Shown here: positions 25,059 to 32,455 of the stretch, one piece after another
Numbering within the stretch: position 1 is the stretch's first letter
Layout of the letters: each line of letters begins with the position of its first letter
Assembly: GCF_036634175.1 (NCBI RefSeq)
Contig: NZ_JAZIFX010000001.1
Location: 5,642,001-5,706,000, forward strand
Source: Streptomyces sp. P9-A2
GTDB taxonomy: Bacteria > Actinomycetota > Actinomycetes > Streptomycetales > Streptomycetaceae
Direction: 5' to 3'
DNA: 64,000 nt
Translations under genes and position numbers: made by a program
Notes under the pieces: generated by a model
What the model was told of the DNA's origin: nothing
Database searches by the model: none
The model's input: the letters and a program-made list of their open reading frames with translations, nothing else

Positions 25059-26045
25059 ATGCAGCCACGGAACATGTCCATGAGCGGAGTCGTCGACCTC
25101 GCCGCGGTGAAGGCGGCCCAAGAGGCCAAGACGAAGGCGGAGCAGACCCGCGCGGAAGCGGCCCGGCAGGGTGGCGGGGGTGCCGTCTCCCCGGCCGACC
25201 TCGTCATCGACGTCGACGAGGCCGGCTTCGAGAGCGATGTCCTGCAGCGGTCCGCCGAGGTCCCGGTCGTCATCGACTTCTGGGCCGAGTGGTGCGAGCC
25301 CTGCAAGCAGCTGAGCCCCGTCCTGGAGCGGCTCGCCGTCGAGTACAACGGGCGCTTCCTCCTCGCCAAGGTCGACGTCGACGCCAACCAGATGCTGATG
25401 CAGCAGTTCGGGATCCAGGGGATCCCGGCGGTGTTCGCGGTGGTGGCCGGACAGGCGCTGCCGCTCTTCCAGGGGGCCGCGGGCGAGGCGCAGATCCGCC
25501 AGACCCTGGACCAGCTGGTGCAGGTCGCCGAGGAGCGTTTCGGTCTGACCGGACTCGCCGTCGACCCCGACGCCGTGCCCGGGGGCGGGGACGGCGGTGC
25601 CGCCTCGGAGGCCGAGGAGCCCGTCGGCCCGTACGACGCCCTGCTGGAGGCCGCGGTGCGGGCGCTGGACGCCGGTGACCTGGGCGGCGCGATCCAGGCC
25701 TACAGGAACGTGCTCACCGACGACCCGGGCAACCCGGAGGCCCAGCTGGGTCTCGCCCAGGCCGAACTGCTCCAGCGGGTGCAGGGCCTGGACCCGCAGC
25801 AGGTGCGTGCGGACGCCGCCGGCAACCCCAAGGACATCGGGGCGCAGATCACCGCCGCCGATCTGGACCTGGTGGGCGGCCATGTCGAGGACGCCTTCGG
25901 CCGGCTCATCGAGACGGTGGGGCGTACGGCGGGCGACGACCGCGATGCCGTACGGGTACGGCTGCTGGAGCTGTTCGAGGTGGTCGGCGCCGAGGACCCG
26001 CGGGTCGTCACGGCGCGCAGGTCACTGGCACGCGCTCTGTTCTGA
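25059..26045 (+). CDS. Thioredoxin-fold/TPR protein, CnoX (YbbN)-like
   Basis: 328 residues. A coiled, Ala/Glu-rich N-terminal segment (residues 12-40) precedes a thioredoxin domain with WCEPC (Cys79 and Cys82) and the cis-Pro motif GIQGIPAVF. The C-terminal half has TPR-like helices (AVRALDAGDLGGAIQAYRNVL; NPEAQLGLAQAELLQRVQG). CnoX-type proteins act as redox-regulated holdases that pass clients to chaperonin/DnaK; here both Cys are present, unlike E. coli, which has SXXC. ATG 25059 has GGGGGAGG 9 nt upstream. Confidence 0.9.
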   Translation: MQPRNMSMSGVVDLAAVKAAQEAKTKAEQTRAEAARQGGGGAVSPADLVIDVDEAGFESDVLQRSAEVPVVIDFWAEWCEPCKQLSPVLERLAVEYNGRFLLAKVDVDANQMLMQQFGIQGIPAVFAVVAGQALPLFQGAAGEAQIRQTLDQLVQVAEERFGLTGLAVDPDAVPGGGDGGAASEAEEPVGPYDALLEAAVRALDAGDLGGAIQAYRNVLTDDPGNPEAQLGLAQAELLQRVQGLDPQQVRADAAGNPKDIGAQITAADLDLVGGHVEDAFGRLIETVGRTAGDDRDAVRVRLLELFEVVGAEDPRVVTARRSLARALF

Positions 26046-26172
26046 GCGGGGCGGGCACCTGGTCTCAGGCCCCCGGAAGGTGGTTTCCGGACGACTGGTG
26101 CCCCGGTGAAGGAATGGCCGACGGAGGCCGGTGCGGCCGCGTTTTGCCAAAACTTGGCGATCGCGGCCGCTG

Positions 26173-26185
26173 TTACTGCAAGTAA
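26173..26185. promoter_or_regulatory. Operator-like dyad TTACT-AGTAA
   Basis: TTACT and AGTAA around GCA. It is the shorter relative of the perfect dyad 124 bp downstream. Confidence 0.6.
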
Positions 26186-26296
26186 GTCACCCACGTTGAT
26201 CTGTCGGATTCTGTCCATCGATCAACCGCTTTGCAGGCCCCCTCCGGGGCACCCAGGGTCGTCGTCCGATACCGGTGGGTCGCCCCTCGGCCATCC

Positions 26297-26320
26297 GTTC
26301 ATTACTGGCAAGTAATGAAC
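26297..26320. promoter_or_regulatory. Perfect 24-bp dyad (10-bp arms)
   Basis: GTTCATTACT and its exact reverse complement AGTAATGAAC flank GGCA. It shares the TTACT/AGTAA core with the upstream site. This is very AT-rich for the genome, so chance is unlikely. It looks like a TetR- or GntR-type operator for the DUF6230 operon. Confidence 0.8.
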
Positions 26321-26691
26321 CCCCTTGTGCGGGCGACGAGAATGCACCACGATCGGCGACGCTCGGTCCATTGCCCGTACTCCGACATCCGGTCGGGACG
26401 CGGGCGCTCCTGGGTCCCCACCGAGCAGAACCGGCGGCAGTGGAGCCGGTTCTTGGGCAGGGGGGTCTTCGCCCGCCCGGCGAAGCCTGTCCGGCAGGTT
26501 GTGCGTGATGTGTGTCAGGCGCGACCAGTGGTTGTCGCTCGGGGGCGATCGCCGGTGATCCGGACGCTTCGCGCGCTGCCGGGTGCGGTGCTCTCCTTCC
26601 CGAGGACGTGGTGCTTCTCCCATCCCTGCCCGGCCGTCCGCCGACTGGCGACGCGTCAGAGCGGGAGATGTAGGTCCGAGAAGGAGGAAAT

Positions 26692-27339
26692 ATGGAGTCC
26701 CAGGTGCGTGGCGGGACCAGATGGAAGCGGTTCGCCGTGGTCATGGTGCCCAGCGTGGTCGCCACGGCCGCGGTGGGTATCGGCCTGGCGCAGGGCGCCC
26801 TCGCGGCGTCGTTCAGCGTGTCGGGCCAGGATTTCAAAGTGAAGGCCCAGCATCTCGAGGGATGGGGTTTCGCCCAGTACGGCGGTATCGACACCGGTTA
26901 CTCGTCGACCGCGGGCGACGAGAAGGAGAAGACCCAGCACCCGGTGGCGATCTCCTCGTTCGACCGTGCCGAGATCACCAAGATGTGTCAGTCCGTCAAG
27001 ACGAAGATTCCCGGCATAGGGACGATCTACCTTCGTCTGGACGCGGGTCCGAACGAGAAGAACAAGGTCGAGGCCAAGAACCTCTACATCGACGTCGCCC
27101 AGCTCGACGCCGATGCGACCTTCACCAACATCGACATCGGTGTCGCGGTCAAGGACAAGACCCGGGGACCCGCGCTGAAGCAGGGCGACAGCGTACTGCC
27201 GGGCGGCTTCGCCCAGCAGGCGGAGAAGGCAGACCTCTACAACGTCGAGCAGACGGCGTGGGCGACCACCGCCGGGACGTTCAAGCTCAGCGGCCTGAAG
27301 ATGCGTCTGGGCACGGACCCCAAGATGGAGTGCTACTGA
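26692..27339 (+). CDS. DUF6230 family exported protein
   Basis: 215 residues. An N-terminal signal anchor (residues about 11-38; WKRFAVVMVPSVVATAAVGIG) precedes a secreted beta-rich domain beginning ASFSVSGQDFKVKAQHLEGWG and ending TTAGTFKLSGLKMRLG. It contains two Cys (about 100 and 214) that could pair. Family members in Streptomyces were historically annotated as cholesterol esterase without, as far as I know, good evidence; I see no Ser-His-Asp hydrolase motif. The start has GAAGGAGG 6-8 nt upstream. It is followed by DUF6114, the usual partner. Confidence 0.85.
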   Translation: MESQVRGGTRWKRFAVVMVPSVVATAAVGIGLAQGALAASFSVSGQDFKVKAQHLEGWGFAQYGGIDTGYSSTAGDEKEKTQHPVAISSFDRAEITKMCQSVKTKIPGIGTIYLRLDAGPNEKNKVEAKNLYIDVAQLDADATFTNIDIGVAVKDKTRGPALKQGDSVLPGGFAQQAEKADLYNVEQTAWATTAGTFKLSGLKMRLGTDPKMECY

Positions 27340-27386
27340 CGGTCTCCGCTCCGGAGCCGTCCTCGGCCGGCTGAGCGGCCGAGTGG

Positions 27387-27416
27387 GGGGCGGGGAAGCG
27401 GTTGCTTCTCCGCCCC
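27387..27416 (+). terminator. Hairpin between the DUF6230 and DUF6114 genes
   Basis: 13-bp stem with one G-T pair and a GGTT loop, 48 nt after the DUF6230 stop. With the DUF6114 gene only 115 nt further on the same strand, it may be a partial terminator that lowers downstream expression. Confidence 0.6.
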
Positions 27417-27531
27417 GCACACCCAGCCCGGTGCTTCGTACCCGGGCGTTCGCACAGACTCAGACTTTCCGGCTTCTCCATCCCCAGGCCGAGCCGGTAG
27501 GTAATTTCACCGGACCAGGGAGCTGTATTCC

Positions 27532-28128
27532 ATGAGTGCCGAGACTCCGGTCCAGAGCGCCGGGACTTTCACCCGGCTGCGTCTGCGATTCCGTGACTGG
27601 CGGGGCCACCGGCCGTTCTGGGCGGGCTTTTTCACCCTGCTCGGCGGGGTGCCCATCGCCTACTTCCCCTACGCCACGCTGAAGCTGGGCCACATGTCGA
27701 TCGCCATGGCGACGACCGCCGGCGCGGGCTCTCTGATCATCGGTGTCCTGTTGATCACGCTGGGTCTGACCATGTGGTTCCAGCATGCCACCCGGATCTT
27801 CGCCGGTGTGGCGGCGATCCTCCTGGCCCTGGTGTCCCTCGTGGTCTCCAACATAGGCGGCTTCGTCGTCGGCTACCTGCTCGCGATGGTCGGCGGTGCG
27901 TTGTCCCTCTCCTGGGTGCCGGACAAGCCGCAGAGCGAGGCGGGCGGGCGCTGGAAGCTCTTCGGCGGACCGTCCGGCAACGGTGCTCGCAAGGACGTCC
28001 CCCGGGGCGCGCCCGAGGGCACCGCGGGCGAGGCGGGGCAGCCGCACCCTCCGTACGGGGCCGGCGACCTCGGGGAGGCGGACGACGCCCGGATCGAGGA
28101 CCATGACAGGGGGCACCGTGTCGGCTGA
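27532..28128 (+). CDS. DUF6114 membrane protein
   Basis: 198 residues. Residues about 20-130 contain four hydrophobic segments (FWAGFFTLLGGVPIAYFP; AGAGSLIIGVLLITLGLTMW; FAGVAAILLALVSLVV; GGFVVGYLLAMVGGALSLSW), followed by a hydrophilic Gly/Pro/Glu-rich tail of about 65 residues. Function unknown. Its last 11 nt overlap the GTG start of the next gene, so the two are coupled. The conserved pairing with DUF6230 suggests a membrane partner for the exported protein. Confidence 0.88.
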   Translation: MSAETPVQSAGTFTRLRLRFRDWRGHRPFWAGFFTLLGGVPIAYFPYATLKLGHMSIAMATTAGAGSLIIGVLLITLGLTMWFQHATRIFAGVAAILLALVSLVVSNIGGFVVGYLLAMVGGALSLSWVPDKPQSEAGGRWKLFGGPSGNGARKDVPRGAPEGTAGEAGQPHPPYGAGDLGEADDARIEDHDRGHRVG

Positions 28129-29524
28129 CGAGATGCGGAACCGGAGCACTGCCGCGGCCCTGACCCCGGTGCGGAGAGGGCCACGCCACGCGGCCCCCCG
28201 GAAGCCGCTGCTCACCAGGTTCCACATGCCGGCCGGGAAGGCGGTCGCCCTCGCGGCGATGCCAAGCGCGGTCCTGATGGGCATGGGGTTCACGCCGACA
28301 CTGGCCCAGGCCGACGAGCAGCCGAAGTCCAGGAGCCTGACCGCCGACGAGTACAAGGACTGCCTGGCGGCCCTGGAGGACGGTGCCTCCGAGGACGGCG
28401 CGTCCGCGTCGGCGAGTGACACGGCCTCCCCGGACGAGGAGGCGCCCGCCACGGAGCCCAGCCCTTCGGCCTCCGCCGGCGACGACACGGCCGAGGACTC
28501 CGGTACGGACGCGGACGCGGACACGGGCAAGGGCAAGGGCAAGGGCAAGGGCACGGACAAGGGCACGGACAAGAGCTCGTCCTCTTCGTCGGATTCAGGT
28601 TCCGACGACAAGGACGGCGGGAACGAGGCCGCGCCCGTCGGCCCCGAGGCCTCCGACGAGCAGACCGAGGAGCCCGGGCCGTCGCCCTCGGAGACCGAGC
28701 GCAACGCTCTGGAGGAGTTCGGCGACGCCGTCAAGGACTTCTTCACCCCGAAGGGCAAGAAGACCGACGAGGCGGCCGCGAGCCCCACCCCGTCGGCCTC
28801 CGCGTCCGCCGCGGGCAGCGCAGCCGAGGGCGAGGCGGACACGGCGGAGGAAACCGCCGAGAAGGGCGGAGGGAAGGGCGGAGGGAAGAGCACCGAAGCC
28901 GTCGAGGAGCCCGCCGACACCGCGGACGAGGCAGCCGGGGAAGCCGGGGAGGCGGAGGAACCCGCTGCGGAGGCCGACGAGGCCACCGCGAACCCGGAGG
29001 TCACCGCCTCGCCGAGCCCGAGCCCCTCCGAGAGCGCCACGACCGACGTCGACGACTGCCCGGTCGCCACCGACGCCGAGGGCGGGGTCGACAACAAGAT
29101 CCTGCTGCCCGAGGACCCGTGGATCCTGAACGCCAGCTCGCTGCTGCTGACGGGCGCCGACTACCAGGGCGTCGTCGAGGTGCGGACCGCGAGCGGCAAG
29201 ACCAAGAAGGTCCTGAAGTACGTCGTCTCCAAGGGCACCGACATCGGCGACCTGCACCAGACGGTCGAGGACAAGATGTCCGGCAAGACCCACCATGTGC
29301 GGGCGGCCAAGGGCTCGACGTCCACCATCCGCGACGGCGAGACCGTGATGTACACGGAGAGCATCTCCGGCAAGCTGCTCGGTCTGATCCAGGTCACCTT
29401 CGACCCGGAGAACCCGCCGCCGCTCAACATCCCCCTGATCTACTTCACGGATGTGACGGTCCAGCAGGCCGGCCAGTTCGGCGGAACGCTGCACATCCCG
29501 GGGTTGCGCCAGTACGCCGACTGA
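28118..29524 (+). CDS. Exported protein with long acidic low-complexity linker
   Basis: About 468 residues. An N-terminal signal region is visible (GKAVALAAMPSAVLMGMGF then TPTLAQADE). Residues about 85-310 are a low-complexity linker rich in Ser, Asp, Glu, Lys, Gly and Pro (GKGKGKGKGTDKGTDK; SSSSSDSGSDD; repeated EAGEAEEPA). The last 155 residues form a compact domain starting CPVATDAEGGVDNKILLPED and ending GGTLHIPGLRQYAD. GTG 28118 has AGGGGG 4-5 nt upstream; an ATG at 28103 is the alternative. Third gene of the DUF6230-DUF6114 unit. It is likely anchored in or outside the wall with the linker spanning peptidoglycan; function unknown. Confidence 0.75.
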   Translation: MSADEMRNRSTAAALTPVRRGPRHAAPRKPLLTRFHMPAGKAVALAAMPSAVLMGMGFTPTLAQADEQPKSRSLTADEYKDCLAALEDGASEDGASASASDTASPDEEAPATEPSPSASAGDDTAEDSGTDADADTGKGKGKGKGTDKGTDKSSSSSSDSGSDDKDGGNEAAPVGPEASDEQTEEPGPSPSETERNALEEFGDAVKDFFTPKGKKTDEAAASPTPSASASAAGSAAEGEADTAEETAEKGGGKGGGKSTEAVEEPADTADEAAGEAGEAEEPAAEADEATANPEVTASPSPSPSESATTDVDDCPVATDAEGGVDNKILLPEDPWILNASSLLLTGADYQGVVEVRTASGKTKKVLKYVVSKGTDIGDLHQTVEDKMSGKTHHVRAAKGSTSTIRDGETVMYTESISGKLLGLIQVTFDPENPPPLNIPLIYFTDVTVQQAGQFGGTLHIPGLRQYAD

Positions 29525-29637
29525 GCACCTGCCCGACCGAGCACCTGCCCGACCGAGTGCCTGGCCGCCCGGGCACTCGACCGAGCGCGCCCGCCCGAAC
29601 GCCCGACGGGCCACGTCGGGAGCCACGCCGAAACACC

Positions 29638-29668
29638 GAGGGCACCCCCTTCCGCAGGGGGTGCCCTC
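29638..29668. terminator. Bidirectional terminator before pyruvate kinase
   Basis: Perfect 12-bp stem (GAGGGCACCCCC with its complement) and a 7-nt loop, between the convergent ends of the exported-protein gene and pyk. Confidence 0.85.
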
Positions 29669-29691
29669 AGTGCCGTACAGGTGCCGGCCGG

Positions 29692-31119
29692 TCAGCTGGT
29701 CGCGCCGCCCATGTGGTGGACGCGGACCATGTTGGTGGTGCCGGGGACGCCGGGCGGGGAGCCGGCGGTGATCACCACGATGTCGCCCTCGTCGAAGCGG
29801 TGCAGCCGGACCAGTTCCTGCTGGACCAGGTCGACCATCTCGTCGGTGCTGTTCACGAACGGCACGACGTGCGACTCCACGCCCCAGCTGAGCGTGAGCT
29901 GGTTGCGGGTGGACTCGTCCGTGGTGAACGCCAGGATCGGCTGGATGGCGCGGTAACGGGACAGCCGGCGGGCGGTGTCGCCGGACTGGGTGAAGGCCAC
30001 CAGGCCCTTGCCGCCGAGGAAGTCGGCGATCTCGGCGGCGGCACGGGCCACCGAACCGCCCTGCGTGCGCGGCTTCTTGCCGGGCACCAGCGGCTGCAGG
30101 CCCTTGGACAGCAGCTCCTGCTCGGCCGCCTGGACGATCTTCGACATCGTCCGCACGGTCTCGGTCGGGTACGCGCCCACGCTCGACTCGGCCGACAGCA
30201 TGACCGCGTCCGCGCCGTCCAGGATCGCGTTGGCCACGTCGGAGGCCTCGGCGCGGGTCGGACGGGAGTTGGTGATCATCGACTCCATCATCTGGGTCGC
30301 CACGATCACCGGCTTCGCGTTGCGCCGGCAGAGCTCGATCAGGCGCTTCTGCACCATCGGGACCTTCTCGAGCGGGTACTCGACGGCGAGGTCGCCGCGG
30401 GCGACCATCACACCGTCGAACGCCATCACGACGTCCTCCATGTTGTCCACCGCCTGCGGCTTCTCCACCTTGGCGATGACGGGCACCCGGCGGCCCTCCT
30501 CGTCCATCACGCGGTGGACGTCGGCGACGTCCTTGGCGTCCCGGACGAAGGACAGGGCGACCATGTCGCAGCCCATGCGCAGCGCGAACCGCAGGTCCTC
30601 GATGTCCTTCTCGGACAGCGCGGGCACGTTCACGGCCGTGCCGGGCAGGTTGATGCCCTTGTGGTCGGAGATGACGCCGCCCTCGATGACGATCGTCCTG
30701 ACCCGGCAGCCCTCGACGTCCAGTACCTTCAGCTCGACGTTGCCGTCGTTGATCAGTACCTGGTCGCCGCGGGAGACGTCACCGGGCAGCCCCTTGTAGG
30801 TCGTCCCGCAGATCGTCCGGTCGCCGGGGACGTCCTCGGTGGTGATGGTGAACTCGTCACCGCGCACCAGCTCGACGGGACCCTCGGCGAAGGTCTCCAG
30901 ACGGATCTTCGGGCCCTGGAGGTCGGCGAGGACCCCGATGGCCCTGCCCGTCTCCTTGGCGGCGGCACGGACCCTGTCGTACCTGCCCTGGTGCTCGGCC
31001 TGTGAGCCGTGGCTGAAGTTGAAGCGGGCCACGTTCATGCCGGCTTCGATCAGGGCGATGAGCTGCTCGTGGGAGTCGACCGCGGGGCCGAGAGTACAGA
31101 CGATTTTGGAACGGCGCAT
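29692..31119 (-). CDS. pyk: Pyruvate kinase
   Basis: 475 residues, converting phosphoenolpyruvate and ADP to pyruvate and ATP. Diagnostic motifs: MRRSKIVCTLGPAVDS, MNVARFNFSHGSQAEH, the active-site stretch VIAKVEKPQAVDNMED with catalytic Lys and metal Glu, ARGDLAVEYPLEKVP and ATQMMESMITNSRPTRAEASDVANA. Full family length. In S. coelicolor a second pyruvate kinase lies elsewhere; this syntenic one is, from memory, Pyk2. It lies downstream of ackA with a 73-nt gap, so it may also have its own promoter (TATCGGTTTGTTTCGCTCCGG region upstream of the ATG). Confidence 0.97.
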   Translation of the reverse strand: MRRSKIVCTLGPAVDSHEQLIALIEAGMNVARFNFSHGSQAEHQGRYDRVRAAAKETGRAIGVLADLQGPKIRLETFAEGPVELVRGDEFTITTEDVPGDRTICGTTYKGLPGDVSRGDQVLINDGNVELKVLDVEGCRVRTIVIEGGVISDHKGINLPGTAVNVPALSEKDIEDLRFALRMGCDMVALSFVRDAKDVADVHRVMDEEGRRVPVIAKVEKPQAVDNMEDVVMAFDGVMVARGDLAVEYPLEKVPMVQKRLIELCRRNAKPVIVATQMMESMITNSRPTRAEASDVANAILDGADAVMLSAESSVGAYPTETVRTMSKIVQAAEQELLSKGLQPLVPGKKPRTQGGSVARAAAEIADFLGGKGLVAFTQSGDTARRLSRYRAIQPILAFTTDESTRNQLTLSWGVESHVVPFVNSTDEMVDLVQQELVRLHRFDEGDIVVITAGSPPGVPGTTNMVRVHHMGGATS

Positions 31120-31192
31120 GGGGCGATCCTATCGGTTTGTTTCGCTCCGGAATATTCCGTCCGGCGGAAGGCACACATGAGAAAGCGGCTGC

Positions 31193-32455
31193 TCAATTGG
31201 GCTTTCCGACCAGTGCGTAGGTCTGTGTGGCGATCTCCATTTCCTCATCCGTCGGGACCACGGCGACCGCGACCCGCGCACCCTCGGGCGAGACCAGCCG
31301 CGGGCCGGTGCCGCGCGCGCCGTTGCGCTCGGCGTCGACCCCCAGGCCCAGTCCTTCCAGGCCCGCCACGGCCGCCTCCCGCACCGCTGCGGCGTTCTCG
31401 CCGACCCCGGCGGTGAACGCCACCGCGTCCACCCGGCCGAGAACGGCGTAATAGGCGCCGATGTACTTCTTCAGACGGTGAATGTAGATGTCGAACGCGA
31501 GCTTCGCCTCTTCGTCGCCCGCGTCGACCCGGCGGCGGATCTCGCGCATGTCGTTGTCACCGCACAGGCCGACCAGACCGCTCTTCTTGTTGAGGAGAGT
31601 GTCGATCTCGTCGATGGACATTCCGCCGACGCGGGTCAAATGGAAGATGACGGCCGGGTCCACGTCTCCCGACCGGGTACCCATCACGAGCCCTTCCAAG
31701 GGCGTCAGCCCCATCGAGGTGTCCACGCACCTCCCGCCCCGCACCGCCGAGGCCGACGCCCCGTTGCCCAGGTGCAGCACGATGACGTTCACGTCCTCCG
31801 GCGCCTTTCCGAGCAGTCGGGCCGTCTCCCGTGACACGTACGCGTGCGAGGTGCCGTGGAAGCCGTAGCGGCGGATCCGGTGCTCGTCGGCGGTCCGCAC
31901 GTCGATCGCGTAGCGGGCCGCGGACTCCGGCATCGTGGTGTGGAAGGAGGTGTCGAAGACGGCGACCTGCGGCAGGTCCGGGCGCAGCGCCGTCGCGGTG
32001 CGGATACCCGTCAGGTTGGCCGGGTTGTGCAGCGGGGCGACCGGGATGAGCCGCTCGATCTCGGTGAGGACCGCTTCGTCGATGACGGTCGGCTCGGTGA
32101 AGTGCTTTCCGCCGTGCACCACCCGGTGCCCGATCGCGGCCAGCTCGGGGGAGTCGAGCCCCAGCCCGTCGGCGGCCAGCTCCTCGGCCATCGCCTTCAG
32201 GGCGGCCTCGTGGTCCGCGACCGGTCCGGTGCGCTCCCTGGGGACCCCGCCCGACGCCGACGGCGTGTGCCGGACCAGCGAGGTCCGTTCGCCGATCCGC
32301 TCGACCAGGCCGGACGCGAGCCGGCTGCCGTCGGTCATGTCCAGCAGCTGGTACTTCACCGACGAGGAACCGGAGTTGAGGACGAGGACTCGGGAGGGAG
32401 GGGCCGGGCGCGGCTCGTCGGGCAGGGTGGTGGCGGGCGACGGGTGGGGGCTCAC
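31193..32455 (-). CDS. ackA: Acetate kinase
   Basis: 420 residues. Motifs of the acetate/sugar kinase/Hsc70 fold: VLVLNSGSSSVKYQLLD, GHRVVHGGKHF, VFDTSFHTTMPE, RRYGFHGTSHAYVS, VLHLGNGASASAV and FTAGVGENAAAVRE. It makes ATP and acetate from acetyl phosphate. The N-terminus has about 20 extra Pro-rich residues. GTG 32455 overlaps the pta stop as GTGA, so pta and ackA are one translationally coupled acetate-overflow unit. Confidence 0.97.
   Translation of the reverse strand: MSPHPSPATTLPDEPRPAPPSRVLVLNSGSSSVKYQLLDMTDGSRLASGLVERIGERTSLVRHTPSASGGVPRERTGPVADHEAALKAMAEELAADGLGLDSPELAAIGHRVVHGGKHFTEPTVIDEAVLTEIERLIPVAPLHNPANLTGIRTATALRPDLPQVAVFDTSFHTTMPESAARYAIDVRTADEHRIRRYGFHGTSHAYVSRETARLLGKAPEDVNVIVLHLGNGASASAVRGGRCVDTSMGLTPLEGLVMGTRSGDVDPAVIFHLTRVGGMSIDEIDTLLNKKSGLVGLCGDNDMREIRRRVDAGDEEAKLAFDIYIHRLKKYIGAYYAVLGRVDAVAFTAGVGENAAAVREAAVAGLEGLGLGVDAERNGARGTGPRLVSPEGARVAVAVVPTDEEMEIATQTYALVGKPN

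Larger units (their letters stand above)
26046..26691. other. Long regulatory region before the DUF6230 gene
   Basis: 646 nt with no credible gene. It contains two related dyads (26173-26185 and 26297-26320, listed separately) and the AT-rich stretch around 26185-26220 with GTTGATCTGTCGG. Immediately before the DUF6230 ATG there is GAAGGAGG. Frames through it are short and lack codon bias. Its length and the paired operators suggest a heavily regulated promoter. Confidence 0.6.
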
